From positions 10,038 to 73,994 of the forward strand of contig SSNU01004331.1 of the NCBI GenBank assembly GCA_012064415.1: a DNA stretch of 63,957 nucleotides, in the 5' to 3' direction. Below are positions 31,891-42,117 of the stretch, piece by piece (within the stretch, counting starts at the first letter, position 1; the number at the start of each line of letters is the position of its first letter). The translations under genes and the position numbers were made by a program. Origin of the DNA: Gyrodactylus bullatarudis (taxonomy: Eukaryota; Platyhelminthes; Monogenea; Gyrodactylidea; Gyrodactylidae). The notes under the pieces are model-generated. The model did not search any database, had not been told where the DNA came from, and was given only the letters and a program-made list of their open reading frames with translations.

Positions 31891-33794
31891 TTGGCTTAAC
31901 CCTTTCGATGCCGTTTGAAAACCAATAAAGATAGCTTTCTAATTCTTTTTGCATGTTTCTTAGAATTTTTTTTTGATAAAATTTAGAAAAACGAAATTTT
32001 TGAATTCCAACTTCTTCCACTAGATATTTTAATGGACATATATGTCCAAANNNNNNNNNNNNNNNNNNNNNNNNNNNNNNNNNNNNNNNNNNNNNNNNNN
32101 NNNNNNNNNNNNNNNNNNNNNNNNNNNNNNNNNNNNNNNNNNNNNNNNNNNNNNNNNNNNNNNNNNNNNNNNNNNNNNNNNNNNNNNNNNNNNNNNNNNN
32201 NNNNNNNNNNNNNNNNNNNNNNNNNNNNNNNNNNNNNNNNNNNNNNNNNNNNNNNNNNNNNNNNNNNNNNNNNNNNNNNNNNNNNNNNNNNNNNNNNNNN
32301 NNNNNNNNNNNNNNNNNNNNNNNNNNNNNNNNNNNNNNNNNNNNNNNNNNNNNNNNNNNNNNNNNNNNNNNNNNNNNNNNNNNNNNNNNNNNNNNNNNNN
32401 NNNNNNNNNNNNNNNNNNNNNNNNNNNNNNNNNNNNNNNNNNNNNNNNNNNNNNNNNNNNNNNNNNNNNNNNNNNNNNNNNNNNNNNNNNNNNNNNNNNN
32501 NNNNNNNNNNNNNNNNNNNNNNNNNNNNNNNNNNNNNNNNNNNNNNNNNNNNNNNNNNNNNNNNNNNNNNNNNNNNNNNNNNNNNNNNNNNNNNNNNNNN
32601 NNNNNNNNNNNNNNNNNNNNNNNNNNNNNNNNNNNNNNNNNNNNNNNNNNNNNNNNNNNNNNNNNNNNNNNNNNNNNNNNNNNNNNNNNNNNNNNNNNNN
32701 NNNNNNNNNNNNNNNNNNNNNNNNNNNNNNNNNNNNNNNNNNNNNNNNNNNNNNNNNNNNNNNNNNNNNNNNNNNNNNNNNNNNNNNNNNNNNNNNNNNN
32801 NNNNNNNNNNNNNNNNNNNNNNNNNNNNNNNNNNNNNNNNNNNNNNNNNNNNNNNNNNNNNNNNNNNNNNNNNNNNNNNNNNNNCAAACTAGTAAAATAA
32901 TTATCAAAGCATAGAATATGATTCTTATTTTTAGGCAAAGACTCTGAAACCTTCAACACATAATCACCTGCTACACTTCCACATGAGTTTACAATATCCA
33001 ATTTTGCTGCATCATAAATATGAAAGTCATGCATTAAGCCATCAGAAGCATTTCGAGAATATATTTTAATTCCCCATTTAATTGGTTTATTGGGCATATA
33101 CTGTTTAATTTTAGTAGCTCCCTTGAAAAGAACCATTTGCTCATCGACTGATTGTGTCTGTGTTTGCTCATCAATCGAAAGACAGTTTTTCCTGAATATT
33201 TCAACAAGTCTCCTTATTTTGCAAAGACGGTCTTCTTTATTGAGTGTTTCATTATTCTCAAAATGAAGGTTCTGTCTAAACATACGAAATCTATTTCTTG
33301 ACATGACAAATTTAATTGAATCAAAACTGGATGTTCTATTCCAATACATTTCAAATCTAGGCATTTTCATAATACCCATTTTGATAATAATTGCTAGATA
33401 TGTTTTCAGCTCACATGAACTTGTTGCTAAAGTTCGTAAATTTTGAGTTGCAAAAATGTTAGATTGCTCAACAATTAAATCCAACATTGATTTATCAAAA
33501 AAATTTTAAAAATAATCCAGTAAGCAAGACAACGTTTTTTTTCGGGGTATCTGGGGAGAAAGTAATGTTGACTTTTGGATGTAATCTTGTATCTCTCATG
33601 TTTTCGATAATCGGTACAGTTTGGACCGTTTCCTGTAGAGGAGTTTCATTGAATAAGGGAAGAGCCGAGCATAAATAATCAATTTGGTCTTCAATCTCCT
33701 CTAATTCTTCATCAGAGTTTTCAGCATCTGGAACTAAGACAACTTGCCAAAAATCTCCCTTTCTTGATTCTTTATATGTTGCTTCACTATCCAT
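31865..33794 (-). pseudogene. piggyBac-type transposase (DDE_Tnp_1_7), frameshifted and gapped
   Basis: The N-terminal piece (33794-33495) starts 'MDSEATYKESRKGDFWQVVL' and has an acidic stretch (NSDEELEEIEDQ). A frame change at about 33490 leads to 'LRTLATSSCELKTYLAIIIK', 'SVDEQMVLFKGATKIKQYMP' with the catalytic-region DEQ, then 'KPIKWGIKIYSRNASDG' and 'HILCFDNYFTSL' (the FDNxF/ xYFTS block). These are hallmark motifs of the family. Then comes the gap; the remaining end is 'KYLVEEVGIQKFRFSKF'. A cysteine-rich tail is not visible, perhaps lost in the gap. The frame break suggests the copy is dead unless it is an assembly error. Confidence 0.85.
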
Positions 33795-34179
33795 ACCTTT
33801 AAGTGCCGTTTGGACATATATGTCCTGTAGTTTGAACGTTAATAACTCTTTCTATCATAGAGTTACGTAATCCAATAAAGCTTCATCATAAAGTCAAGGT
33901 TGAATTCTATTGGTCACCTAAATTATAAAATGAAAAACATTGTTTTTCACATGGAAAACTTATAAAAAAAATTTTCAATAAATCAAAAAAAAACTCTAAA
34001 TAAATCTTCAATTTTGAAATAGAAAAAAATGGAACATAGTTAAAAAAAACACATCATTAGAATGTTAAAAAGTTCATGATTAAGTGAAAAAAAAATCTTT
34101 GTAAAAAATTGAAAAATAACGAAATTGTGTAGGTTTAAAATAGATGGACATATATGTCCATCGGCACCGAAAGGGTTAA
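31896..34179 (-). mobile_element. Full-length piggyBac-like transposon containing an assembly gap
   Basis: Ends are TTAACCCTTTCGATGCCG (31896) and CGGCACCGAAAGGGTTAA (to 34179): TTAA target plus CCC, as in piggyBac. A sub-terminal palindrome GGACATATATGTCC occurs at 34146-34159 and again beside the gap at 32034. The transposase is on the minus strand. A run of 834 N replaces the centre. Confidence 0.9.
32051..32884. other. Assembly gap (834 N)
   Basis: Unsequenced placeholder in the middle of the piggyBac transposase. Open frames across it are meaningless. The length may be an estimate. Confidence 0.99.
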
Positions 34180-34642
34180 ATTATAAGTTATCACTTCTTG
34201 ACCAATCAGGATGCTTGAAAAATTCATATATTCAGTGATTTTCAAGATAAGATATATCAGCGAAATTAAAAGTTTTTTTCTCGAATTTTTTTTCAAATGT
34301 AAGAAAAGTTCCTGGTTCATAGTTTGCTTGGTGGTAATTTTGGCTTGAGTTAAAACTTGAAAAATCCCTATATCACTATCATATCAATCAACAAAGTTGA
34401 TTCAACAATTATGTTCTATACCCGCTCCTCAAGGAACTGGAATATTGAATTCCATCTGGTGATGAAAAAAAATTTTTAATACATTCCTACCACGCAAAAA
34501 AACACATTGAGTAATTTACTGCCTTCCTATGTTAAAAACGAAATTTAATTATTCACGATCTTGATATATCCAAAACAAATTGAAATTCTCATTTATTAAA
34601 TAAACACTCATTGAACTAAAAACAAATCCTTTTGTTATTAAT

Positions 34643-34915
34643 TTAACTACGTATTTCCTGTCTAATAGAACTCAGCATGTCTCTTTCAACCCCACCATTA
34701 GCAATCGAATCGATATTAATACTGGGGTTCCCTAATCTATGAAATTCGTTAATATCAGTTACGAGTTCATTTTTATCACCTAGACATTGAAACGGTATGG
34801 AATGAAATAATTGTAGATAAATTTTGTGCTCTACTGTTAAAATATTTTTAACACTAAAAATTGAAATTTTTTTAATTTGAAAAACGCTTTGAAAACATAA
34901 CATATTATTTTTCAT
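34643..34915 (-). CDS. Hypothetical ORF, 90 residues
   Basis: The minus frame's C-terminal half looks like protein ('FQCLGDKNELVTDINEFHRL', then 'PSINIDSIANGGVERDMLSS'). The N-terminal part is AT-rich and doubtful. It abuts hairpin repeat copy 2 at 34917. No family recognised. Like the ORF at 11597 it neighbours a hairpin repeat, so both may belong to whatever that repeat is part of. Confidence 0.35.
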   Translation of the reverse strand: MKNNMLCFQSVFQIKKISIFSVKNILTVEHKIYLQLFHSIPFQCLGDKNELVTDINEFHRLGNPSINIDSIANGGVERDMLSSIRQEIRS

Positions 34916-34916
34916 A

Positions 34917-35018
34917 ATTTTGAACCAAGTAGTTCTTCAGGGAGCTGTTCGGCATAGATAGACCAATACAAGCCAGAAGACAACATAGTCAGGTAGCAAG
35001 CGAACAACGTTATAGTCA
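34917..35018 (+). repeat. Dispersed hairpin repeat, copy 2
   Basis: Same flank as copy 1 (TTTTGAACCAAGTAGTTCTT) and the same right segment ending GAACAACGTTATAGTCA. The left arm is reduced to 'atagaccaatacaag', so the stem has been lost in this copy. Confidence 0.7.
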
Positions 35019-35473
35019 TATTATTTTTCAATAAAACGTGGGGGTAAGAAATTCGAAGCTTTCGTAAAAATCAAAGATTTCCAACTTGATATCAATTTGC
35101 TTTACATACTAATTTTGAGCAATAGTATATCAAATATAAAATAACTCAAGTAAATACTCAATAAAACTGAAATAAAATAGACTGAGTGGTCAGTTACAAA
35201 TCATTTCTTTCATCAAAACTGAAATTATTTTTTTACTTTTATGGGCGAATTCGAATTCTTCTTCTAATGATAATTTACATTTTCAACGTTTGGGATCAAA
35301 ATTTAACAAAAAAGACAGATTTAATAAGATGCAATGTTGGCCTGATGGGTATCTCAAAATGAGCATATAAACTCTTTATCATACAGAAAGAAAACAAACA
35401 CAAGAAAGTAGAAGGAAAACAAAGATTTGAAGCCAGCATAAAAATGTTTATAGATCATTGAGACTGACGAAAT

Positions 35474-35493
35474 GTACAATGTACATTGTACAA
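35474..35493. repeat. 20-bp perfect palindrome
   Basis: TGTACAATGTACATTGTACA is self-complementary over its full length. It lies between hairpin repeat copies 2 and 3. It may be chance in AT-rich DNA or a target site. Confidence 0.5.
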
Positions 35494-35817
35494 TCTGTTA
35501 ATGAAACAGCAAGCTAATTTATCTGATCATTTTTCAATCAATAAATCAAATTACAACACTGTTGTAACAAAAGTTAATCTTATTCGAATATTTTATTTGA
35601 AAGTTCAAAAATTTCTCAATAAATCAAATTGCCGACGATTTAAGAATCATTTTCCTGTTCCACTCACCACGAGTCATTTTGCTTCTATTATATCACCCTT
35701 TTATCATTTACTATTAATCTTGACTCAATAAGTTTATGTACAATTTGTTTCAATAAAATAGAAGGATACATTGTATCTACATTTTAGTCTTAAGCAGAAA
35801 CATCATTAGAACTGTAA

Positions 35818-36032
35818 TTTTGAACCAAGTATTTCTTCAGGGAGCTGTTCGGCATAGATTGTCTTCTACGGGGTTCGCTCGCTGCCTGACTAGGTTGTCT
35901 TCTGGCTTGTATTTGGCTATCTTATAATACTACACCCTCTTTTCCTTTTTTCTTTTTATAATCCTAAAGGTTACCAAATACAAGCCAGAAGACAACCTAG
36001 TCAGGTAGCGAACGAACCCCGTAGAAGACAAT
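35818..36032 (+). repeat. Dispersed hairpin repeat, copy 3 (about 60-bp stem)
   Basis: The same 5' flank (TTTTGAACCAAGTATTTCTT) leads into a stem of about 60 bp: 35858-35916 pairs with 35974-36032, for example ATTGTCTTCTACGGGGTTCG with its complement. The outer stem sequence differs completely from copy 1, yet pairing is perfect. The inner part keeps TACAAGCCAGAAGACAACCT. Confidence 0.8.
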
Positions 36033-36039
36033 CATTAAG

Positions 36040-37040
36040 ACTAATTTAAGCTTAAAAATGGATTTGATAATGCCTAAGGGAAAAAAGTTGGACCAAGTAG
36101 CTGTAATATTCTTTAACTGGAATTTGCGTATTTAAGTTACGTGGCCCAAAATCTGATCTAACTATGTTCGATTTTTGCAATATTTTTGATTGAGCAGTCT
36201 TCCAGGATACAAGATTTTGACACGAGAATATCCCAACATGATTCAAGTTTTTGAAAATATGAATTTCAAGAATCTCGAATCAGAAAGTGTATGAGAGAAA
36301 AAATTTATCAAATTATTTATTAATAAAAGTTACAGTTTAAGTGGTTCAATCCAGCTTTACGAAATGACGAAATTATATCTGATAATAGCTTTTAATTTAT
36401 TACTTATATCTGAACTCAACAATAGACAAAAAATTGAAATTTGGCATTAAAAGTTTAGGAAAGTCCGTCTATTTTGCGGGATATCTTACCATTTGAATTA
36501 CGAAATTTAACCTTCAAAGTCAATAAAGTTGATCACAATAAGAAAAGAAAACCGATTTATCACCATACAAATTTTGTTAAATTCGATATTTTTCAGAAGT
36601 TTTGGATCATTAAAATTTCATAATATTGTAAATCATAAATTTCCTTCTTCATATTGGCTAGTTGTTATAGGAAATTAAATAGAAAAAATAGAATTTCCAT
36701 TTGTATCTCATCAAGAATCATTTTATATAAGTTTTGAGTCTATGTCTTGATTGGTTTTTTATCGCTAATGAAAAAAATCTTAGATTAAATTTGCCTTTAA
36801 CTATTTATTTTAGAGCAAATATTTATAGATAACTTTCTCATGAATCGTTCATATTGCTTCGTATTGCTATAAGCATATAGCTTTATCTGTTAGCCTGTAA
36901 CAAACGGAATCATTCATTTTCTCATTGCAAATCATCTCTTCATCACAAGTTAGTGTTGACATGTTGTTCAAATGAATATAAACATGACTGGAAAAATATT
37001 TCTCATTTCATTGGTATCAAAAGTCTTATAAAAAGATTTG
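36040..37040. other. Upstream region of CAP gene 1
   Basis: No gene seen. Contains weak family A-like sequence (about 36470-36660, '…cataaatttccttcttcatattggctag'). The promoter of the gene at 37054 should lie in the last few hundred bases; AATGAATATAAACATGACTG near 36971 is the only TATA-like element I would point to, with low confidence. Confidence 0.35.
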
Positions 37041-37053
37041 AAAAATAATAACT

Positions 37054-40000
37054 ATGACAATTATGAATAAAATCTTTGTTTTACTCCTCTCCTTTCTGGT
37101 TGTAAATTCAAATCTAGTCCTTGAGAAAGAGGAGCGGAATTTTTTACTTAAACTTCACAATGATATGAGAAGCAAGGTAGACCCACCGTCAACAAACATG
37201 ACAGCTTTGGTTAGTTTTATTCGAATATAACTTTATTCTTTATTTCAAGTTGATAAGATGAGAATTTACTATTCTTACAAAAAACTCGAAATTTTTCTCC
37301 GGATTCACAGAAATTTTTTTTTGAATTCTAGATGGAATGAGCTAATAAGTTGTTGATATTCAAAAAAATTCCGAAAAAAACTCAATCTGACCAAAATTAG
37401 GGCAATTTTTGGATTTCGAAAATGCACCAAAAGTCCGCTTTTTCAACTTTTGAACACAAAATATTCATCGATTTTGATGATTCGAAGCAGTTAGGTACTG
37501 ATTTTTGTGATCAAGATTAGACGAAGAATACGAATTCACCTGCAGAGGTTAACTGAAACTCGTCATTACTGTGGGAAATCGAACTATTTAAATTTTCCGA
37601 TTATCACGAAGGGAAATTATTCAAAATCTGGAAGTTAAACCTTTTCTCGGGAACAGTAAGATCTTCGCTATCTTTATGGTGAAATTCGTATTCTTCGTCT
37701 AATCTTGATCACAAAAATCAGTACTTAACTGCTTCAAAACATCGAAATCGATGAAAATTTTGTGTTCAAAAGTTGAAAAAGCAGATTTTTTTAGAATCCG
37801 GAGAAGAATTTCTACACCTAATTAATATGAAGATGGGAATTTATGATTTTTACAAAATTATAAATTTTTTCATCAAGAAATCGAATTTGATCAAGATTTT
37901 TTGGAATCTAGATCGTAGGTTCCACTTTCAGGATCTGAAGAAAAAAAATTTGAAAAAATCTAATTTTAAGAAAGTTATGGCATATTTCAAATCTAGAGAT
38001 AGTACTGAATTCCCATTTTTTGAACTTCGAGTTAATAATTTTTGTTGATTTAAAAGTGAATTATAATTCAAAATCCCTCGAAAATGATGAAGCTGTTGAA
38101 AATATGACGCTGATATTCAGCTGAATAAGGCATATGAATTACGCCATTCTTCGTCCCAACCTTGTAGAACGATTCATCATTGACTTCTACTACAACACTG
38201 AATAGGTTTCTGTGATCCAGCTTTGTCCAATAGATCTTTAATCAAAGTTTTAGATTTGAAATTCTGAGAAATTCATCCATCATTATTGATAATCTTAATC
38301 TCTGAATTTTAAAATTTACCCGAATTTTTGAGAAAGGCTAATACGGTTAAAGGTAGTTGTTTATTTTGATTTCTTTTTCAGGTTTGGGATGCTGACCTTG
38401 AAAACATGGCTAAAGAGGCATACACAAATTGTGATTCAAATGATTACAAATACATTCAAAATGAAAGGTATCATAGGTATTTGAGGAATATGGGATCAGA
38501 AAAACTGAATGGGCGAAGTAAAAATGATCTAATAGAATCTATATTTCTACGATGGGTTTCGGCCAAGAATTATGAGGCAGCTTTCTGTGAAGATAATTTT
38601 CAATGTACAAATTATAATGCAGTAAGTCTCAGAAATTAAAAATATAAAAATAAATATATGAATTTTTACTTCGAAGTAGTAATGTAAATAATAATAATAA
38701 TATTTTGATATGGTTCTGAATATTATTTAGCATGTTTAATTCTTGAAAATTTTCATGCATTTTAAAAAGCTTATAAGTCATATGATGGAGAGTTTATCAA
38801 AACCAAGAAATTTATCTAATTCCTCTATCCTGTCCTTCTGTTTTCTACTTTGAATAAATAAATTCTAATAAAATTTTTTTCTTAGATCATAAACTGCAAA
38901 TTAGAGACCATAGGATGTTATCTAACCGATTGTAAGGATCGTACTTATGGACTATACTGCCTTTATGGAAATAAGTATGTTTTTTGTAAATAAGCACCAT
39001 ATGGAAATTACAGTGTGTTTAGACAATTAACCTACTAGCAAAGTGTGGTCACTGGTAATTACTATATCCATGTGAACTCTAACTTGATGGAGATTGTCTT
39101 CTCACACCTAGATGTTAGAAATTCGGATAAGCAAGTGTCAATTCCATAAGAGAATCGAATAATATTCAACTCACAGTGGCAGATGTAGACGCGTTTCGTC
39201 CTTATTAGGACTCGTCAGTACACCATAGCCAGGATTCGAACCCAGGTCTTCAACGTTGTGAGGCAACGCTTCTAACCACAAGTATGTTTTTTCATTGAAA
39301 ATTATACGGTACTTTTTCAGTATGGGATACAAAATTTAAGGGGTATTTACAAAAATGGTATACTCTCCCCTCCATTTTACTCATATGGTTTAACAGGTTT
39401 ATGGTATTTTCTGATATGGTAAAATAATTATACTATCTTTTCTTCTTATGGTATGAACAATGACTATGATTACAAAAAAATTTCTATTATGGTATAAAAA
39501 TCCCTACATTCTACTTAAATTATTTACACATATGGTATATGATTTTACACTAATGGTATATATATGCAGTAAATTAACCTTGAGCGATTTATTATTATAT
39601 AACAAGTAAATTAACCTGTGTGCATTTTCTCGCAGTTATATTCTTACAGAAACATTCCATATCTTCATTGAAATTCATATATTAAATTCAAATATGGCAC
39701 TATACTATAAAGCAGATCTAATCGAATATCAACTTGTAAGACCATAAGAGAAAAGATTAAAATCCATGAAGGATGTTATTTCTACAAAATAAATGATTTT
39801 CTATGATTTTTTGTTTTTATATATTTTTTTTTATATATTAAGAGTAAAAAACATATACCATATGTGTAAACAATTTTAGTATGATATAGGGATTTTTATA
39901 CCATAATAGAAATTTTTTTGTAATCATAGGCATTGTTCATACCATAAGAAAAATATATAATTGCATCATACTATAAAATGGAGTGGGGACTATACCACTT

Positions 40001-41356
40001 TTGTAAATACCCCAAAATTTAATTAAAAATTCAAGTGAATATTTCAATTGACAAGTGAAATTTTTTTATTTTCAAAATAAACCTAATTGACATGAAGATG
40101 AGAATTTACTTTTTTTACAAAAAACTCAATAATTTTTCCGGAAAGTCAGGAACATTTTTATTTACACTAAACTCTCTAAAAAATATATGACTGGAAAACC
40201 CGACGCACAAAATAAATTCAATGGCTTACTCATGAGTATTATAATGAAAATATAATAAATTTATTTGAGATTTGAGAGATTTTAGGGCCGAAGTTCATAT
40301 GATTTCATTTTTAGTTTTTCAAATGAGTTTGGGAAAAAATCATTCAGAATTTAGTTACAGACCCCCGTTTATATTCACAACGATGACGTAATGCAAACAG
40401 ATCTTGTAGGGAAACCCCCATTTGACCAAAAATTAATCCATCTTCGGCCCTAAAATCTCTCAAATCTCAAATAAATTTATTATATTTTCATTATAATACT
40501 CATGAGTAAGCCATTGAATTTATTTTGTGCGTCGGGTTTTCCAGTCATACATTTTTAGAGTTTAGTGTATATCTCTAGTGAAGATTTTAAAAATATATTT
40601 AGTGCATTTGAAAGAGTAAAGAATTATCTTTTCAATGATGTACGAAATGTAATAATTATTCTGGATATAGTAATAATTTGTATTCATGAAAAAGTTAAGG
40701 ATAGAAAGAATTTTGATTCCAGGATGGTTAATCCTCATTAGCCAAATACTCAACGCTCATTGGTTGAATTTTTGGGGGCAGAGATGTATAAATAAACATG
40801 TTCATGAAAAATTTAATTTATAACGGGACATCATGTTTGAAATTGACTGTATAAGAGATATCGAGCAGGCGATTGCATATTCAAAATCTACAGCTATTGT
40901 TTCACGATAGAAAGTTATTCCATTTTTTCGAATAGGTTTTCAAAAAAATGGTTTTTAAACCTTTGACTACATTTTCAAAAATCATCCTTCTTAAAGTAGC
41001 TTTGGCGAGTATCAGTGAATTTTTGTAGCTTAAATTTCCTCTCTTATGAGAGATGAAAAAATTATTTTAATTAACTTTCAATTCAAATTATCGCCCAAGA
41101 CTTTATGAACATAAATATGATAACGAATAAAATTTATTTGAAAAGAATTACAAGAATGTTCAATTTTTTCAGTTTCCTCGAAGATTTAAGTGGAAATATT
41201 TACCAAGCAGGAGAACCATGTTCTAATTTTCCCGGAGGTCTTCGTTGTGAGGATAATTTGTGTCAATATCCTATTTATGTTTTAAATAGTGCAACACGGG
41301 TACAATCTCTATCAATTTTATTACTCAGCTTCTATCTGATCCTTCAATATGCATGA
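37054..41356 (+). CDS. CAP-superfamily (SCP/TAPS) secreted protein 1
   Basis: Four exons: 37054-37209, 38382-38621, 38886-38974 and 41173-41356, total 669 nt, 222 residues. Intron phases are 0, 0, 2. A signal peptide (MTIMNKIFVLLLSFLVVNS) is followed by the CAP start 'LLKLHNDMRSKVDPPSTNMT', then 'VWDADLENMAKEAYTNC', typical of antigen 5/PR-1 proteins. The equivalent of the CAP1 motif ('GHYTQxVWxxT..vGC') reads 'CTNYNAIINCKLETIGCYLT', so the signature His and Trp are gone. 'DCKDRTYGLYCLYGN' matches the C-terminal 'C.Y.PxGN' strand. A Cys-rich end, 'YQAGEPCSNFPGGLRCEDNL', is followed by a hydrophobic tail (LSILLLSFYLILQYA) that could be a GPI-anchor signal. CAP proteins are extracellular and often bind lipids. 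A tandem paralogue starts 3.6 kb downstream. Confidence 0.85.
37250..37812. repeat. Fold-back element, family B, in intron 1 of CAP gene 1
   Basis: Left 'gataagatgagaatttacta' and the arms 'gatcaagattagacgaagaa' (about 37511) and 'ttcttcgtctaatcttgatc' (about 37692) are inverse. The right end runs into a family A half copy at 37815. No ORF of its own. Confidence 0.7.
37815..38060. repeat. Half copy of fold-back family A
   Basis: Starts 'taattaatatgaagatggga' and follows the left arm of the 26427 element for about 240 bp, with no right arm. Intronic. Confidence 0.65.
38986..39279 (-). mobile_element. tRNA-derived SINE carrying a hammerhead ribozyme
   Basis: A 294-bp insert between two copies of AAGTATGTTTTTT (38973-38985 and 39280-39292), a 13-bp target-site duplication. 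Read on the minus strand it starts with a tRNA-like head (GTGGTTAGAAGCGTTGCC) with a perfect Pol III B box GGTTCGAATCC at 39242-39232. A hammerhead follows at once, then about 195 bp of unique tail running up to the A-rich duplication. The head lacks a clear A box, so it is slightly 5' truncated. It resembles in architecture the hammerhead-bearing SINE-like elements known from schistosomes and other animals. Confidence 0.8.
39182..39224 (-). ncRNA. Hammerhead ribozyme, minus strand
   Basis: In order on the minus strand: GGTGTA (helix I), CTGACGA core, helix II hairpin GTCCT-AATA-AGGAC (5 bp), GAAA, a minimal helix III (AC/GT), cleavage triplet GTC, then TACATC, which closes helix I with six pairs (one G-T). 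All invariant core bases (CUGANGA, GAAA, NUH) are present. The very short helix III is like that of other SINE hammerheads, which may act as dimers. The predicted cut is between 39188 and 39187. Confidence 0.85.
39340..40013. mobile_element. MITE with 9-bp target duplication
   Basis: The ends GGGGTATTTACAAAAATGGT and ACCACTTTTGTAAATACCCC are inverted with two mismatches. AAAATTTAA flanks both sides (39331-39339, 40014-40022). The inner 'accataatagaaattttttt' is repeated inverted. A 9-bp duplication points to a Mutator-like or similar transposase. It lies in intron 3 of CAP gene 1. Confidence 0.75.
40162..40570. repeat. Inverted repeat with about 125-bp arms
   Basis: Left arm about 40162-40288 ('actggaaaacccgacgcaca', 'gagatttgagagattttagg'); right arm about 40445-40570 is its complement. 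The 155-bp centre is unrelated. It lies in intron 3 of CAP gene 1, just after a family B half copy starting at 40083. Confidence 0.8.
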
Positions 41357-41399
41357 TCAAAACTTTAATAAATTTAATTATTAGTTAGAATATATTTTA

Positions 41400-42110
41400 T
41401 TCATGATGAAATTTTTCAAAACTCAGGAAAAGATAATATTATCAGCCATTGGTTACCCGAACGTTTCGACAGTGATTGTCTTCACACCCCTTCTTCAGTA
41501 GGACTAATACCGGAAAATAATCGAAAATTAGTTTGGGCCCGAGCGTTTTCTACGCTTCAAAAGGATCATTTTGGCATAAAGAAGTATGGATCTACTAAGT
41601 AAAGAAACTGTGAATAATTATTACAAAAAGTTCTAAGCATAAAGATGTTTTGTTGTTTTTACTAATAAGCAATAACTTATTACTAATAAGCAAATAAATC
41701 AATAGAATTAGAGATTAGTTAACGTTTTTATTAAAAAGGTTTTAAATTAAGATGTTAATTGTTCTTTTAATAATCAGAATATATTTATTCCTTTAATTTA
41801 TGTTTTATAATTATTAGAGGTAGATGAAATTTTAATATCGCTTGTCTGAATCATAGATGATAGAGAATCCAATTTAAATACTAAAAAATAATTTATAAAG
41901 CTATAAAAATTTCATTTCGGTCAGAATTTTCCAAAAAAAAGATTTTGCCAATTTTGGTGAATCAAATTCCCACCAATGATTTTCGCGCACTTTATCTGAT
42001 CAAATTATTCTTCATCAAAATCTAAATCAAAAGCACCAAAAGTATCAGAACTTCATAAATTCTTAATCAGAATAATTCAGGGATTAAAATTCTATGCGTC
42101 TTGATTAAAT
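41400..42110. other. Intergenic region after CAP gene 1
   Basis: Bases 41440-41510 are a dispersed repeat, related on the minus strand to 22612-22690 and to 23041-23095. The rest is AT-rich with no call. Confidence 0.4.
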
Positions 42111-42117
42111 TGATATT

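Noticed and set aside
32029..32914. Open frames spanning the N run
   Set aside because: Artefacts of translating N; no sequence evidence.
39225..39279. A genuine tRNA gene at the SINE head
   Set aside because: B box is perfect, but the A-box side is truncated and the unit continues into a ribozyme with a flanking target duplication, so it is a SINE head.
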